A stretch of DNA of 36,513 nucleotides, from the NCBI GenBank assembly GCA_020723405.1, contig DYIY01000027.1, positions 1 to 36,513 of the forward strand, given 5' to 3'. The DNA comes from Thiobacillus denitrificans. Its GTDB lineage: Bacteria > Pseudomonadota > Gammaproteobacteria > Burkholderiales > Thiobacillaceae. Position 1 is the stretch's first letter. Each line of letters begins with the position of its first letter. Of this stretch, positions 8,169-15,577 are shown piece by piece. Below the pieces are notes generated by a model that was not told the origin of the DNA, did no database searches, and worked only from the letters and a program-made list of their open reading frames with translations. The translations under genes and the position numbers were made by a program.

Positions 8169-8875
8169 TTTCTAGCAATTGTCGCGATACCCGCGGGGAA
8201 CCGATAGCCCACCAGTTCCACCGACCGGAATCCGGCTTTCAACAAGCTGGCCCAGAAATCCGCTCCGAATTCCGTCACGACCCGGAGATCGGCCGATTCG
8301 CACCCGGGACGGCCATGATAACTCGCGGGCAAGCCCTGGCGATTCCTGGTCAGCCGGCCAACGATCACCGGCACGGTGAAGATGGTGGCACCACCGGGCT
8401 TCAAGATCCTAAGCACCTCGCTTAGGGCCTTTTCTGGATCAGGCACGTGTTCAAGCGTATCAGAATGCACCACCAGGTCGAAATGTGCGTCGGGGTATGT
8501 CATGGCCATCATGTCCAGATCCGGATAGCTGCCTAACTGGTGTCCCCGCAGTTGCGCGAGCCAGGGGTGCAGGGTCCCGGCATCATTGATTTCCAGCAAG
8601 TTGGCGGCCCGGACGTCGGGGTCGCCAACCAGGGAAGACAGGGGGCCGGCATGGCCCAGGTATTGGAGAATGGCACGGGCCAGGGCGATGGACCGCACGT
8701 TCGAACCGCAGCGGGTACAACAGCTGCCCTGTTGCTCGTCCACATAACGGACCTCGGCGGGGGTCAATTCCCAGGTGTCGATCAGTTCGGGCCACAGGAC
8801 GGGTCGATCGAGGAATTCCAGGCCGCCGCAGACGTGGCAGGCGCTGGCGGGACGGGATGGATCCGGGTTGGCCAT
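8165..8875 (-). CDS. SAM-dependent methyltransferase with N-terminal Cys-pair motif
   Basis: A 236-residue methyltransferase-like protein. The N-terminus has two cysteine pairs, CHVC (13-16) and CTRC (53-56), spaced like a small zinc ribbon. The Methyltransf_11 part shows FDLVVHSDTLEHVPDP and ILKPGGATIFTVP. The usual glycine-rich motif I is weak: at the matching place the protein reads LLEINDAG. SAM binding may therefore be atypical, or activity may be reduced. It overlaps the large fusion gene by four bases (ATGA) and starts 3 bases after the stop of the sulfotransferase gene. Its role in modifying the polysaccharide or a lipid-linked precursor is inferred from context only. Confidence 0.75.
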   Translation of the reverse strand: MANPDPSRPASACHVCGGLEFLDRPVLWPELIDTWELTPAEVRYVDEQQGSCCTRCGSNVRSIALARAILQYLGHAGPLSSLVGDPDVRAANLLEINDAGTLHPWLAQLRGHQLGSYPDLDMMAMTYPDAHFDLVVHSDTLEHVPDPEKALSEVLRILKPGGATIFTVPVIVGRLTRNRQGLPASYHGRPGCESADLRVVTEFGADFWASLLKAGFRSVELVGYRFPAGIATIARK

Positions 8876-8878
8876 GGC

Positions 8879-9664
8879 TTAGGTTTCGTTCTGGCCAAGG
8901 CCAGTCTGGTGCAAAAGGGTCTCGAAGCGAGCGACGGCATGCCGGTAGAGTTCGGCATCCAGTGCATTCTGCTCCATGAACGCACGGAAAAGGGACTCCC
9001 CGAGCACCTGGCGGGCCTGGTCTAGGGTCATGGCCTCGGTGGCGAGGGATTGGGGCCCGGTATTCAAGCGGACCGGCGCCATCCGGAAACCGGGAAAATG
9101 CTGTCCGTATGTCTTTTCGAGCAGCGCCGCCGAGTCGGAGAAGCGGCGCACCAGACCGAAGGCCGGACAGGCGTCGATGAAGGCGCGGGCCTCCTCCAGA
9201 TCGGCCGGTGTAGCCCGCGCCTGCAGCAGGGATGATTGCCTGCAAGCAGCGCTGGAGAGATGGACGACCTGGTAGTCGCGAATCACCACACCCGAAGGAT
9301 CTCCGCCGAGGGCCCACGCCACATATCCCCTGAATCCGGCCTGGCGGGCCAGTGACGAATTGGGCTGGGTGGCGTCGGCGGCCACGAAGTTGTACACAGA
9401 CCATGCACGGTCCAGGGGGTGTCGCAGGAAAACAAGGGGGTGGCATCCCGACCAGGGCACCGGCGGATGGGCCTGATGGCTCGATAGCGCCCGGAGACCA
9501 GGATTGGCCCGAAGATAGCCTGCCAAGGCCGAAGGGGACAGGGCATCGTGATGGCTATCGCCATCCCAGGCCGTCCAGGCATCGCAGAAGTGCGCCCGCA
9601 GGGCGTGATCCACGCTGCTGCCGGCGTTCTTGAAGATGTGATAGTGGATGAGGATGGGTGCCAT
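8879..9664 (-). CDS. Sulfotransferase family protein, second copy
   Basis: About 261 residues, paralogous to the gene at 365-1123. The 5'-phosphosulfate loop is HIFKNAGSSVDH (9-20) and the 3'-phosphate motif is FLRHPLDRAWSVYNF (about 79-93). I chose the ATG at 9662-9664 because it aligns with the start of the paralog; no strong ribosome-binding site precedes it. An in-frame ATG at 9722-9724 and a TTG at 9755-9757 would add 20 or 31 residues without family similarity. The 144 bases between this gene and the upstream TylF-like gene hold nothing I recognise. PAPS would be the sulfate donor. The acceptor is probably another position on the same polysaccharide as its paralog, which is inference. 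Confidence 0.82.
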   Translation of the reverse strand: MAPILIHYHIFKNAGSSVDHALRAHFCDAWTAWDGDSHHDALSPSALAGYLRANPGLRALSSHQAHPPVPWSGCHPLVFLRHPLDRAWSVYNFVAADATQPNSSLARQAGFRGYVAWALGGDPSGVVIRDYQVVHLSSAACRQSSLLQARATPADLEEARAFIDACPAFGLVRRFSDSAALLEKTYGQHFPGFRMAPVRLNTGPQSLATEAMTLDQARQVLGESLFRAFMEQNALDAELYRHAVARFETLLHQTGLGQNET

Positions 9665-9808
9665 GGGGCCGGGACCGCTCTTAGCCGCTGGATCCTGCCG
9701 CTCAGAACAGCCGGATCGGGACATTTCCCCCGGCCGGAACGCTGGAGTCGGGTTCAATCCGCGACTTCCGTGCAGGATCGGACGCCTGGGCGGGCATGGC
9801 GCGCTCCT

Positions 9809-10666
9809 TCATGCCTTGACCAGCAATCCCTGCCCTGTCGGCAGAGAAACGATGGTCACCCGCAATTCCAGCGCCAGTTCGTCCATGGCCAGCTTCTGTG
9901 CCCGGTAGCCCCGAAAGGCGTAGTCGTCGAGCAACACCATGGCACCCGGGACCAACCTGTTCCAGAAGTGGCGCAGAGCGGCCACCTCCGGTGGCGCACA
10001 GTTCAAGTCGATGTGCAGAAAGGCCACCTGGCTGCTTTCCACCTGATCCAGGGTCTCCGGTATGGCGCCTTCGATGATTCGGGTGTTGCGCCATTCGGAA
10101 AAGTTTCGCCGCACTACGTCGGCGTTCATCGCATAGAAACCCATGTCGATGAATTTCTGATTCTTCTCCATGATTCCGCCAGCCCGCTCCCCTTCGCTGA
10201 CGTAGCGGACATCCAGCCCCTGGAAGGTGTCCAGCAGGTAGAACTGCTTGCCCAGGGTATCCCAATCGAGATATTGCATGATGGCGCTGCTCAGAAAACC
10301 GTAGTTCACCCCGCATTCGACGAAATCCCCGGGCAGGCGGGCGGCACATTCCGCGGCCCAGAGCCCCACGTGGACCCGCCAGTGCCACCGGTAGTCCTGT
10401 CCTGCTGCTTGCACTCCGCGCTGGTAAGCCGCGACGAACCGGGGCGCCTCCATGAACTCGTGGTTGTGCAGGGAGATCAGGCCATCCTGGTTATAGGCAT
10501 CAGGCGTCACCCTGACCCCTGGAGGCGGGGTGGCGCCCTTCTCGTTCGTGGGCACCGGTTCGGCCGGATTCCGGGCGATAACGGGACTGTCCACCTGACC
10601 GGGGTCCTTTTCACCCTGTCGCCGCTTTTCCGGACGCAGGGAGCCAAGCAGGGAACCGATATCCAT
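9809..10666 (-). CDS. TylF/MycF-type O-methyltransferase
   Basis: A 285-residue protein of the macrocin-O-methyltransferase (TylF/MycF) family, metal-dependent enzymes that methylate sugar hydroxyls. SAM-binding region ECGVNYGFLSSAIMQYLD, then FYLLDTFQGLD, the metal and catalytic region FLHIDLNCAPPEVAALRHFW and VLLDDYAF. The first 50 residues are proline- and charge-rich and look unstructured. The ATG at 10664-10666 lies about 9 bases behind the stop of the next TylF-like gene. Both genes follow gmhA, so O-methylation of heptose or another ring in the repeat unit is a fair guess. Confidence 0.85.
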   Translation of the reverse strand: MDIGSLLGSLRPEKRRQGEKDPGQVDSPVIARNPAEPVPTNEKGATPPPGVRVTPDAYNQDGLISLHNHEFMEAPRFVAAYQRGVQAAGQDYRWHWRVHVGLWAAECAARLPGDFVECGVNYGFLSSAIMQYLDWDTLGKQFYLLDTFQGLDVRYVSEGERAGGIMEKNQKFIDMGFYAMNADVVRRNFSEWRNTRIIEGAIPETLDQVESSQVAFLHIDLNCAPPEVAALRHFWNRLVPGAMVLLDDYAFRGYRAQKLAMDELALELRVTIVSLPTGQGLLVKA

Positions 10667-10675
10667 GGGCGACCC

Positions 10676-11452
10676 TCAGGGGGCCCGGAAGACGAAATGG
10701 GGATAAATCTGTTCCGAATTCAGGCCATCCCGCCGGATCACCTTTTCCTCGACGACTTCCGTGGCACCCAGACAACTGGAGAACAGGGCATCATCGAAGG
10801 CGATGTAACCTCCTTTGACCATGTGGGACCGGCTGATGTCGTAGGAGTACTGCACGGCGGAGCGGATGTCGCAGTCGATATGGGCCAGGCGAATGGCGCC
10901 CGCCTGAGCCATCACCCCGGGCGCGGTATCCTCGAACAACCCTTCCACGAATTGCAGGTTGCGCAGGCCGATGCTGTAGCTGTAGGAACGCAACTCATCC
11001 AGGTCCACGCCACTGAAATCGCCCTGGCTGTGGGCGTCGATGGACCGGTCGGTCTCCGGCATACCGGCAAAGGTATCCAGGGCAAACACCTGCATCTCCG
11101 GATGCCACTCGGCGCATAGCCTGGCCATGAAGATGGCGCTCCCGCCGCGAAAGGAACCGAACTCCACGACATGTCCTGGAGCCAGTCCGTCCATGTAGAA
11201 CTTCAGCAGCAGGAACAGATTCATCCGGTTGTCTTCGGATTGCACCGTCCGTCCGGAGGCCAGCCGCAAAGCCTCCTTGTAGAGGGGATCGGCGGCGATT
11301 TTTTCACGCAGGTCGCCGAACTGCAGACCCCAACCGCGCGCGTAACCATCGCGGATGTTCCGGTCCAGGCGTTCACCCTCCGGCAGATGTTGAAAAACTG
11401 GCAGATCAGTGGCTTCCATGCTTTTTCCCGAAAAAAATAAATCCTTGAACAT
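10676..11452 (-). CDS. TylF-like class I SAM methyltransferase
   Basis: 258 residues with the TylF/Methyltransf_24 pattern: VVEFGSFRGGSAIFMARL, FALDTFAGMPETD, the acidic HIDCDIRSAVQYSYD and GGYIAFDDALF. The paired acidic residues match the divalent-metal site of sugar O-methyltransferases. It is only distantly similar to its neighbour at 9809-10666, so it is an older paralog rather than a recent duplication. The start is uncertain: the ATG at 11450-11452 has a GGTAGGTG stretch some 15 bases upstream, and a second ATG at 11417-11419 has GGGAAAA before it. It follows the gmhA stop by 18 bases. Confidence 0.8.
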   Translation of the reverse strand: MFKDLFFSGKSMEATDLPVFQHLPEGERLDRNIRDGYARGWGLQFGDLREKIAADPLYKEALRLASGRTVQSEDNRMNLFLLLKFYMDGLAPGHVVEFGSFRGGSAIFMARLCAEWHPEMQVFALDTFAGMPETDRSIDAHSQGDFSGVDLDELRSYSYSIGLRNLQFVEGLFEDTAPGVMAQAGAIRLAHIDCDIRSAVQYSYDISRSHMVKGGYIAFDDALFSSCLGATEVVEEKVIRRDGLNSEQIYPHFVFRAP

Positions 11453-11470
11453 GACCTGGGCACCTACCGG

Positions 11471-12031
11471 CTAGACCGCGTGTTCGATCAACTCGCACAG
11501 GATATGGCCGATCAGGATGTGCGCTTCCTGGATCCGCGGCGTATGGGTCGAGGGGACGGCGATCAGGTGGTCGCACAGGGCGCCCATCTGCCCCCCCCCC
11601 AGACCGGTCAGGCCGACCGTTCCCATGCCCCGGTCCCTAGCGGTCTGGAGACCTTTCAGCACGTTGCTCGAATTGCCTGAGGTGGAGATGCCCACGACCA
11701 AATCCCCGAGACCACACAGGGCCTGGATCTGCCGCGAAAAAATGCATTCGAAGCCATAGTCATTACCCACCGCCGTCAGGATGGAGGTATCCGTGGTCAA
11801 TGCCAGGGCCGGCAGCGCAGACCGCTCCCGGGCAAAGCGGCCGACGAACTCGGCCGCCAGATGCTGGCAGTCGGCGGCACTTCCCCCGTTGCCCATCCAG
11901 ACGATCTTGCCGCCCCGGCCCAGGCAGTCCTGCATGGCCCGGGCCACATCCAGCAGCTGGGGCGTCAGGTCGTGGAGCGCCGCCACCACCCGCAGGTGGT
12001 TGTCGATGGCCGATTTGAGCAGGTCCGACAT
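11471..12031 (-). CDS. gmhA: Sedoheptulose-7-phosphate isomerase (SIS domain)
   Basis: A 186-residue single SIS-domain protein. GNGGSAADCQHLAAEFVGRF (48-67), ISTSGNSSNVLKGL (115-128) and the helix RIQEAHILIGHILCELIE (166-183) are characteristic of GmhA, which converts sedoheptulose 7-phosphate to D-glycero-D-manno-heptose 7-phosphate. Its length matches GmhA. It lacks the CBS domains of the arabinose-5-phosphate isomerases KpsF/KdsD (over 300 residues), which are the main alternative. Start: ATG with GGGAG upstream. It lies between kpsD and two TylF-like methyltransferase genes and supplies the first step for HddA and HddC-GmhB. Codons 144-147 contain an uninterrupted run of ten G (see the repeat entry), which could make the gene prone to slippage. 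Confidence 0.9.
   Translation of the reverse strand: MSDLLKSAIDNHLRVVAALHDLTPQLLDVARAMQDCLGRGGKIVWMGNGGSAADCQHLAAEFVGRFARERSALPALALTTDTSILTAVGNDYGFECIFSRQIQALCGLGDLVVGISTSGNSSNVLKGLQTARDRGMGTVGLTGLGGGQMGALCDHLIAVPSTHTPRIQEAHILIGHILCELIEHAV
11591..11600 (-). repeat. G10 homopolymer tract inside gmhA
   Basis: Ten C on the plus strand, read as ten G in gmhA from the last base of codon 144 through codon 147 (Leu-Gly-Gly-Gly). By my reading it is the longest G/C run in the window; a G8 in nuoM (20238-20245) and a C8 in kpsE (14684-14691) come next. Loss of one G would give a stop about 8 codons downstream of the tract and a 155-residue product lacking the conserved C-terminal helices. Confidence 0.9.
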
Positions 12032-12050
12032 GGTCTCCCGTTTTCTTCCG

Positions 12051-13775
12051 TCACAAGTCGAAGATGACCTTGGCCGCGACGGCGATCTGATAAATGATCT
12101 GGCTCACGGCGCGGGTGATCTCGATGCGCTTGCCCTGCACCTTCGGCAGGACCATGATTTCGTCGCCCGGCAGGGGCCGGGCGTCCGCATCCACGGCAAA
12201 GCGGCCGTCCTGGTGCATGACGATGACCCTGGACTTGTCCGCCTGCTGGGTATAGCCCCCAGCCTGGCGGATGTAGTCGTCGGCATCCATCTTCGCCTCG
12301 TGGACGATGGCATTGGGGAACAACACTTCACCGTGGACCATCACCAGATGGCTGCGTTCCGGGATATTGATCACGTCGCCGTCTTCCAGCAGGGCCTCAC
12401 CAGACTGGCTGTTGCCGGCGAGCAGGACCTGCCCCTTGGGTTGCACCTGCCTCGCCCGGGCCACGAACTGCATGACCAATTCGGCCTCCTTGGCACGCAG
12501 CAGCGCTTCCTCGCTGGTTTCCGAGCGGGCCGTGAGCACGGTGGCCTCCAGCCCGCGCAGGGAAGCATCTAGCATGACCTTCTGCCGCTCCGCCACCGAT
12601 TTACGGAACAGTTGCGCCGCTGCGGCATTGGCCTGGGGGGCGGCCTTGATCCTTGCCAGGGCATCCTTGAGGCGGGCCCCGTAGGGCAACACCAGGGCAT
12701 GCTCGCCCAGGTGGGCGCCCTCCACGCGGACCAGGATGGTGCCGGGTGACTTGTCCGCCGTGACGGTGACCTCGTCACCGTCTTCCAGGACCACTCCCCC
12801 CAGTTCGGCGAGCCCATAGTATTCACCGCGCCGTTCGGCGCCCCGCTTGCGGACGATGCTCAGGTGGGTGGCATTGGGCTTGGGTTTGGCCAGGGCCAGC
12901 ACCTCGGCTGCGGGCAGGCGAGCGGACCGGGTTTCGAATTGGAAGGGGTTGAGCACCTCCCCGGAAACGGTCACGGTGTGCCGGCGGGGCCCCACCACCA
13001 CCGTGTCCCCGTCACGCAGTTGCAGGGGGTCGATACGACCTTCCAGCAGGAACTTGTACAAGTCGAAATGGGCCCTGGCCTGGCCCTGGCGTTGGACGGC
13101 GATGTCCAGGAAACTGCCCCTGTCCGCATCGATGCCGCCGGCCTTGTCGAGGTAGTAGAGCACCGAATCCGAGGACAAGCCACCGTACAGCCCAGGCTTG
13201 TGGACGTATCCCGTGACGTAGACCTTGACCGGCTGGGCGGCCTCCAGACTCGCGTACACGCCCGTATTGGCGCGATAGACCTTCTTGATGCGGGCTTCCA
13301 CGAGTGCATTGAGATCGCCGTTGCGCACGCCGATGACGTTCACCGGCCCCACGTTGGGGATGAAGATGTTGCCCTGGGGGTCCACCGCCAGGGTGGCATC
13401 CAGGTTGAAAGCACCCCACATGCGCAGTTTGATCAGATCGCCCACTGCGATCTGATATTCGGGATTGAACCCGCTGAACTGGACCTGGCTGAATGCGCCG
13501 CGGAACAGGTTGGAGCCGAACACACCGCCGCCGGATGCGCTCCCCTGAACGGGCATGTCGGAGGAAGTCGCCCCACCGGCCGGCTGAGCCGCCTGAGCGG
13601 GGTCGGATGGCGCGGCGGGGGTCGTCGACGGCGGAGGAACCTGAGGCACGCTGAGCAGGGAAGACGCGGGCGTAAGCAAGAGGGGATCGGCCGCCCGAAG
13701 CGGTGATCCGCCACAAGCCAGGAGAAGTCCCGCAAGGTAGGAAATCATGCGAAGCAGAGAGGTGCGGGTATTCAT
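12051..13775 (-). CDS. kpsD: Capsule polysaccharide export protein, outer-membrane OPX family (KpsD-like)
   Basis: 574 residues, close to the length of KpsD. An N-terminal signal sequence (about 1-29; hydrophobic core ISYLAGLLLA, possible cleavage at LRA-AD) leads to the periplasm. C21 in LLLACGG could be a lipobox, though position -2 is unusual. After a Pro/Ala-rich linker comes the Poly_export domain (NPEYQIAVGDLIKLRMWG...NIFIPNVG, about 105-165), then SLBB-type beta-grasp segments (VKVYVTGYVHKPGLY; HTVTVSGEVLNPFQFE; LVMVHGEVLFPNA) and a C-terminal helix. It would form the periplasm-spanning and outer-membrane channel for the polymer delivered by KpsMT with KpsE. The kpsE stop is 5 bases upstream of its ATG. 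Confidence 0.88.
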   Translation of the reverse strand: MNTRTSLLRMISYLAGLLLACGGSPLRAADPLLLTPASSLLSVPQVPPPSTTPAAPSDPAQAAQPAGGATSSDMPVQGSASGGGVFGSNLFRGAFSQVQFSGFNPEYQIAVGDLIKLRMWGAFNLDATLAVDPQGNIFIPNVGPVNVIGVRNGDLNALVEARIKKVYRANTGVYASLEAAQPVKVYVTGYVHKPGLYGGLSSDSVLYYLDKAGGIDADRGSFLDIAVQRQGQARAHFDLYKFLLEGRIDPLQLRDGDTVVVGPRRHTVTVSGEVLNPFQFETRSARLPAAEVLALAKPKPNATHLSIVRKRGAERRGEYYGLAELGGVVLEDGDEVTVTADKSPGTILVRVEGAHLGEHALVLPYGARLKDALARIKAAPQANAAAAQLFRKSVAERQKVMLDASLRGLEATVLTARSETSEEALLRAKEAELVMQFVARARQVQPKGQVLLAGNSQSGEALLEDGDVINIPERSHLVMVHGEVLFPNAIVHEAKMDADDYIRQAGGYTQQADKSRVIVMHQDGRFAVDADARPLPGDEIMVLPKVQGKRIEITRAVSQIIYQIAVAAKVIFDL

Positions 13776-13780
13776 GGCTT

Positions 13781-14872
13781 TCAGTCCCGATGGTCGTGCA
13801 AGGTGGCGATGACAAGTCGAGTGATGCCGTAGATCAAGCTCAACGCCACCAGCAGGGTGATCAGGTTGTAGGCGCGTTGCGGGTATTCGGCCGTCTCGGA
13901 ACGAGTGGGGGCTTCCACCACCACCACGCCTTTAAGCTTGCGGGTCGCCTCGATGCGTGTGCTCTCAACGGTGGCCAGGGCCAGCTTGTAGGCATCCTCG
14001 GCGAAACCGGCATCCAGGATGTAATCCTGGAACTGGGCGGCCAGGGCATTCAGCCGGCCGTTGCTCCCGCTGCCTGCCACCCGCGCCCGTTCCTCGGCGA
14101 GCTGCGCTTTCAGGGCAGCCACTTCGTTTCTCAAGGCCACCACCTGGTGAGAGTCCTCTTGCAGGTAGGAAAGCAGGGCCTTGAGTTCGGCCTCCTTGCG
14201 GGCCAGGTCCCCTTCCAACTGGGTGGACAAGGTGGCGGTGGCCTGGGCCTGGGCCTGGGGATCCAGCAGGCCGTGCTTGTTCTGGAAGGCAACCATCCGG
14301 CTCTTGGCCTGCTGGTACCGATCCCGCGCCTTGCGGAGTTCCTCGTCGGCGAAGGCCATCTGCTCCCGTGCCAGCTTGTGGGAAATTTCGTTCACGAAGC
14401 GCTCGCTTTGGGACAGGATTTCGGCGTTCACCGCCTGGGCAAACTCGGGAGTGAAACCGTCCACGCGCACCGTGAGCAAGGAAGAGACTTCGTCGAAATC
14501 AAGTTCCACCCGGTTCTGGAAATACCAGTGGAACCATTCCTGGCTGACCCCGGGAAAAAGACGGTAGACGGGATCGAGCAATGGCTGGCCATAAGCCAGG
14601 CGCAGGTCGAATTTTCCGTCCAGATGTTTCAGCATGTCCAGGGAATGGATATAGGTCTGCAGATACAGCACGTCTTCCCGTGCGGGGGGGGAGACACCTG
14701 CCAGCATGGCCAGGCCCGGTATGGGATTGACGTTTTCTCCAGACGTTCTGACGCTGATCACCGATTCACTGACATAACGGTCGGCGGCAAAAAAGGCGTA
14801 ATAGATGAGCACTACCGCCATGGGCAGGGCAACCATCCATCCGGCCAGTGTTTTAGGCTTGAGCCAGTCCAT
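13781..14872 (-). CDS. kpsE: Capsule export inner-membrane protein (KpsE/CtrB-like PCP)
   Basis: A 363-residue polysaccharide co-polymerase-type protein. It has an N-terminal membrane helix (about 11-29, AGWMVALPMAVVLIYYAFF), a large periplasmic part with a long coiled coil (about 165-290, many heptads such as AREQMAFADEELRKARDRYQ), and a C-terminal membrane helix (about 338-356, YNLITLLVALSLIYGITRL). This two-helix topology is that of KpsE/CtrB/BexC, which link the ABC exporter to the outer-membrane channel. The typical periplasmic start DRYVSESVISVR is conserved. It sits 12 bases downstream of kpsT and 5 bases upstream of kpsD, so the export genes are co-transcribed. Confidence 0.88.
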   Translation of the reverse strand: MDWLKPKTLAGWMVALPMAVVLIYYAFFAADRYVSESVISVRTSGENVNPIPGLAMLAGVSPPAREDVLYLQTYIHSLDMLKHLDGKFDLRLAYGQPLLDPVYRLFPGVSQEWFHWYFQNRVELDFDEVSSLLTVRVDGFTPEFAQAVNAEILSQSERFVNEISHKLAREQMAFADEELRKARDRYQQAKSRMVAFQNKHGLLDPQAQAQATATLSTQLEGDLARKEAELKALLSYLQEDSHQVVALRNEVAALKAQLAEERARVAGSGSNGRLNALAAQFQDYILDAGFAEDAYKLALATVESTRIEATRKLKGVVVVEAPTRSETAEYPQRAYNLITLLVALSLIYGITRLVIATLHDHRD

Positions 14873-14884
14873 GGGATACCAGAT

Positions 14885-15577
14885 TCATTGGGTTGTGGGA
14901 TTCTTGCTCGGCCTTTGGGTTTTTCTGCCCTGATAGGCAACGATGCCGGCCGTCACATCTTCGAAAATATGCACCCTCCCCTGGTCGACCAACAGCACTA
15001 CGTCACAGTAGTTCTCGATGTCGTTCATGTTGTGGGAAACCAGGATGAGGTTCGATTCGGCCCGTTTCTTTTCGAAAGCATCCTTGCACTTCCGCTTGAA
15101 GTCTGCATCCCCCACCGCAAGCACCTCGTCGATCAGCAGGTAGTCGAAGTCGAAGGCCATGGATAGACCGAATGCCACCCGGGCACGCATGCCGGACGAA
15201 TACGTCTTGATGGGGTGATCGAAAAAGGGTCCGATGTCGGCGAATTCCCGGACATAGTCCAGGGCCCTGTCCATGGCGGCACCCCGTACACCGTATATGC
15301 GACAGACGAATTTCACGTTGTCCCTGGCCGACAGGCTGGGCTGAAACCCTCCGGACAACCCGACCGGCCAGGAAATACTCCCATCGAAGCTGATATGCCC
15401 CCTGTCGGGCACGTCAATTCCGCCCAGCAAACGCATCAGGGTTGACTTGCCCGCTCCGTTCCGACCAATCAGGCCGATGCTCACGCTGTCGGGGAACTGC
15501 ACGCTCAGGTCGCGAAACACGTAATGCCTGCCACTGTCGGTCAGGTAGGACTTGGTCAGTCCACATAACTCGATCAT
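14885..15577 (-). CDS. kpsT: Capsule polysaccharide ABC transporter ATPase (KpsT-like)
   Basis: A 230-residue ATP-binding subunit. Walker A GRNGAGKS (38-45), ABC signature YSSGM (126-130), Walker B LLIDE (147-151) and H-loop LVSHNMNDIE. The shortened signature YSSGMRARVAFGLSMAFDFD is typical of KpsT/CtrD/BexA exporters. There is no C-terminal carbohydrate-binding domain of the Wzt type, which points to capsule rather than O-antigen export. Its ATG overlaps the stop of kpsM by four bases. With KpsM it would power export of the lipid-linked chain across the inner membrane. Confidence 0.92.
   Translation of the reverse strand: MIELCGLTKSYLTDSGRHYVFRDLSVQFPDSVSIGLIGRNGAGKSTLMRLLGGIDVPDRGHISFDGSISWPVGLSGGFQPSLSARDNVKFVCRIYGVRGAAMDRALDYVREFADIGPFFDHPIKTYSSGMRARVAFGLSMAFDFDYLLIDEVLAVGDADFKRKCKDAFEKKRAESNLILVSHNMNDIENYCDVVLLVDQGRVHIFEDVTAGIVAYQGRKTQRPSKNPTTQ

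Noticed and set aside
11471-12031. KpsF/KdsD-type arabinose-5-phosphate isomerase as the identity of the SIS gene
   Set aside because: The protein has only one SIS domain and 186 residues, with no CBS pair, and its motifs are those of GmhA.
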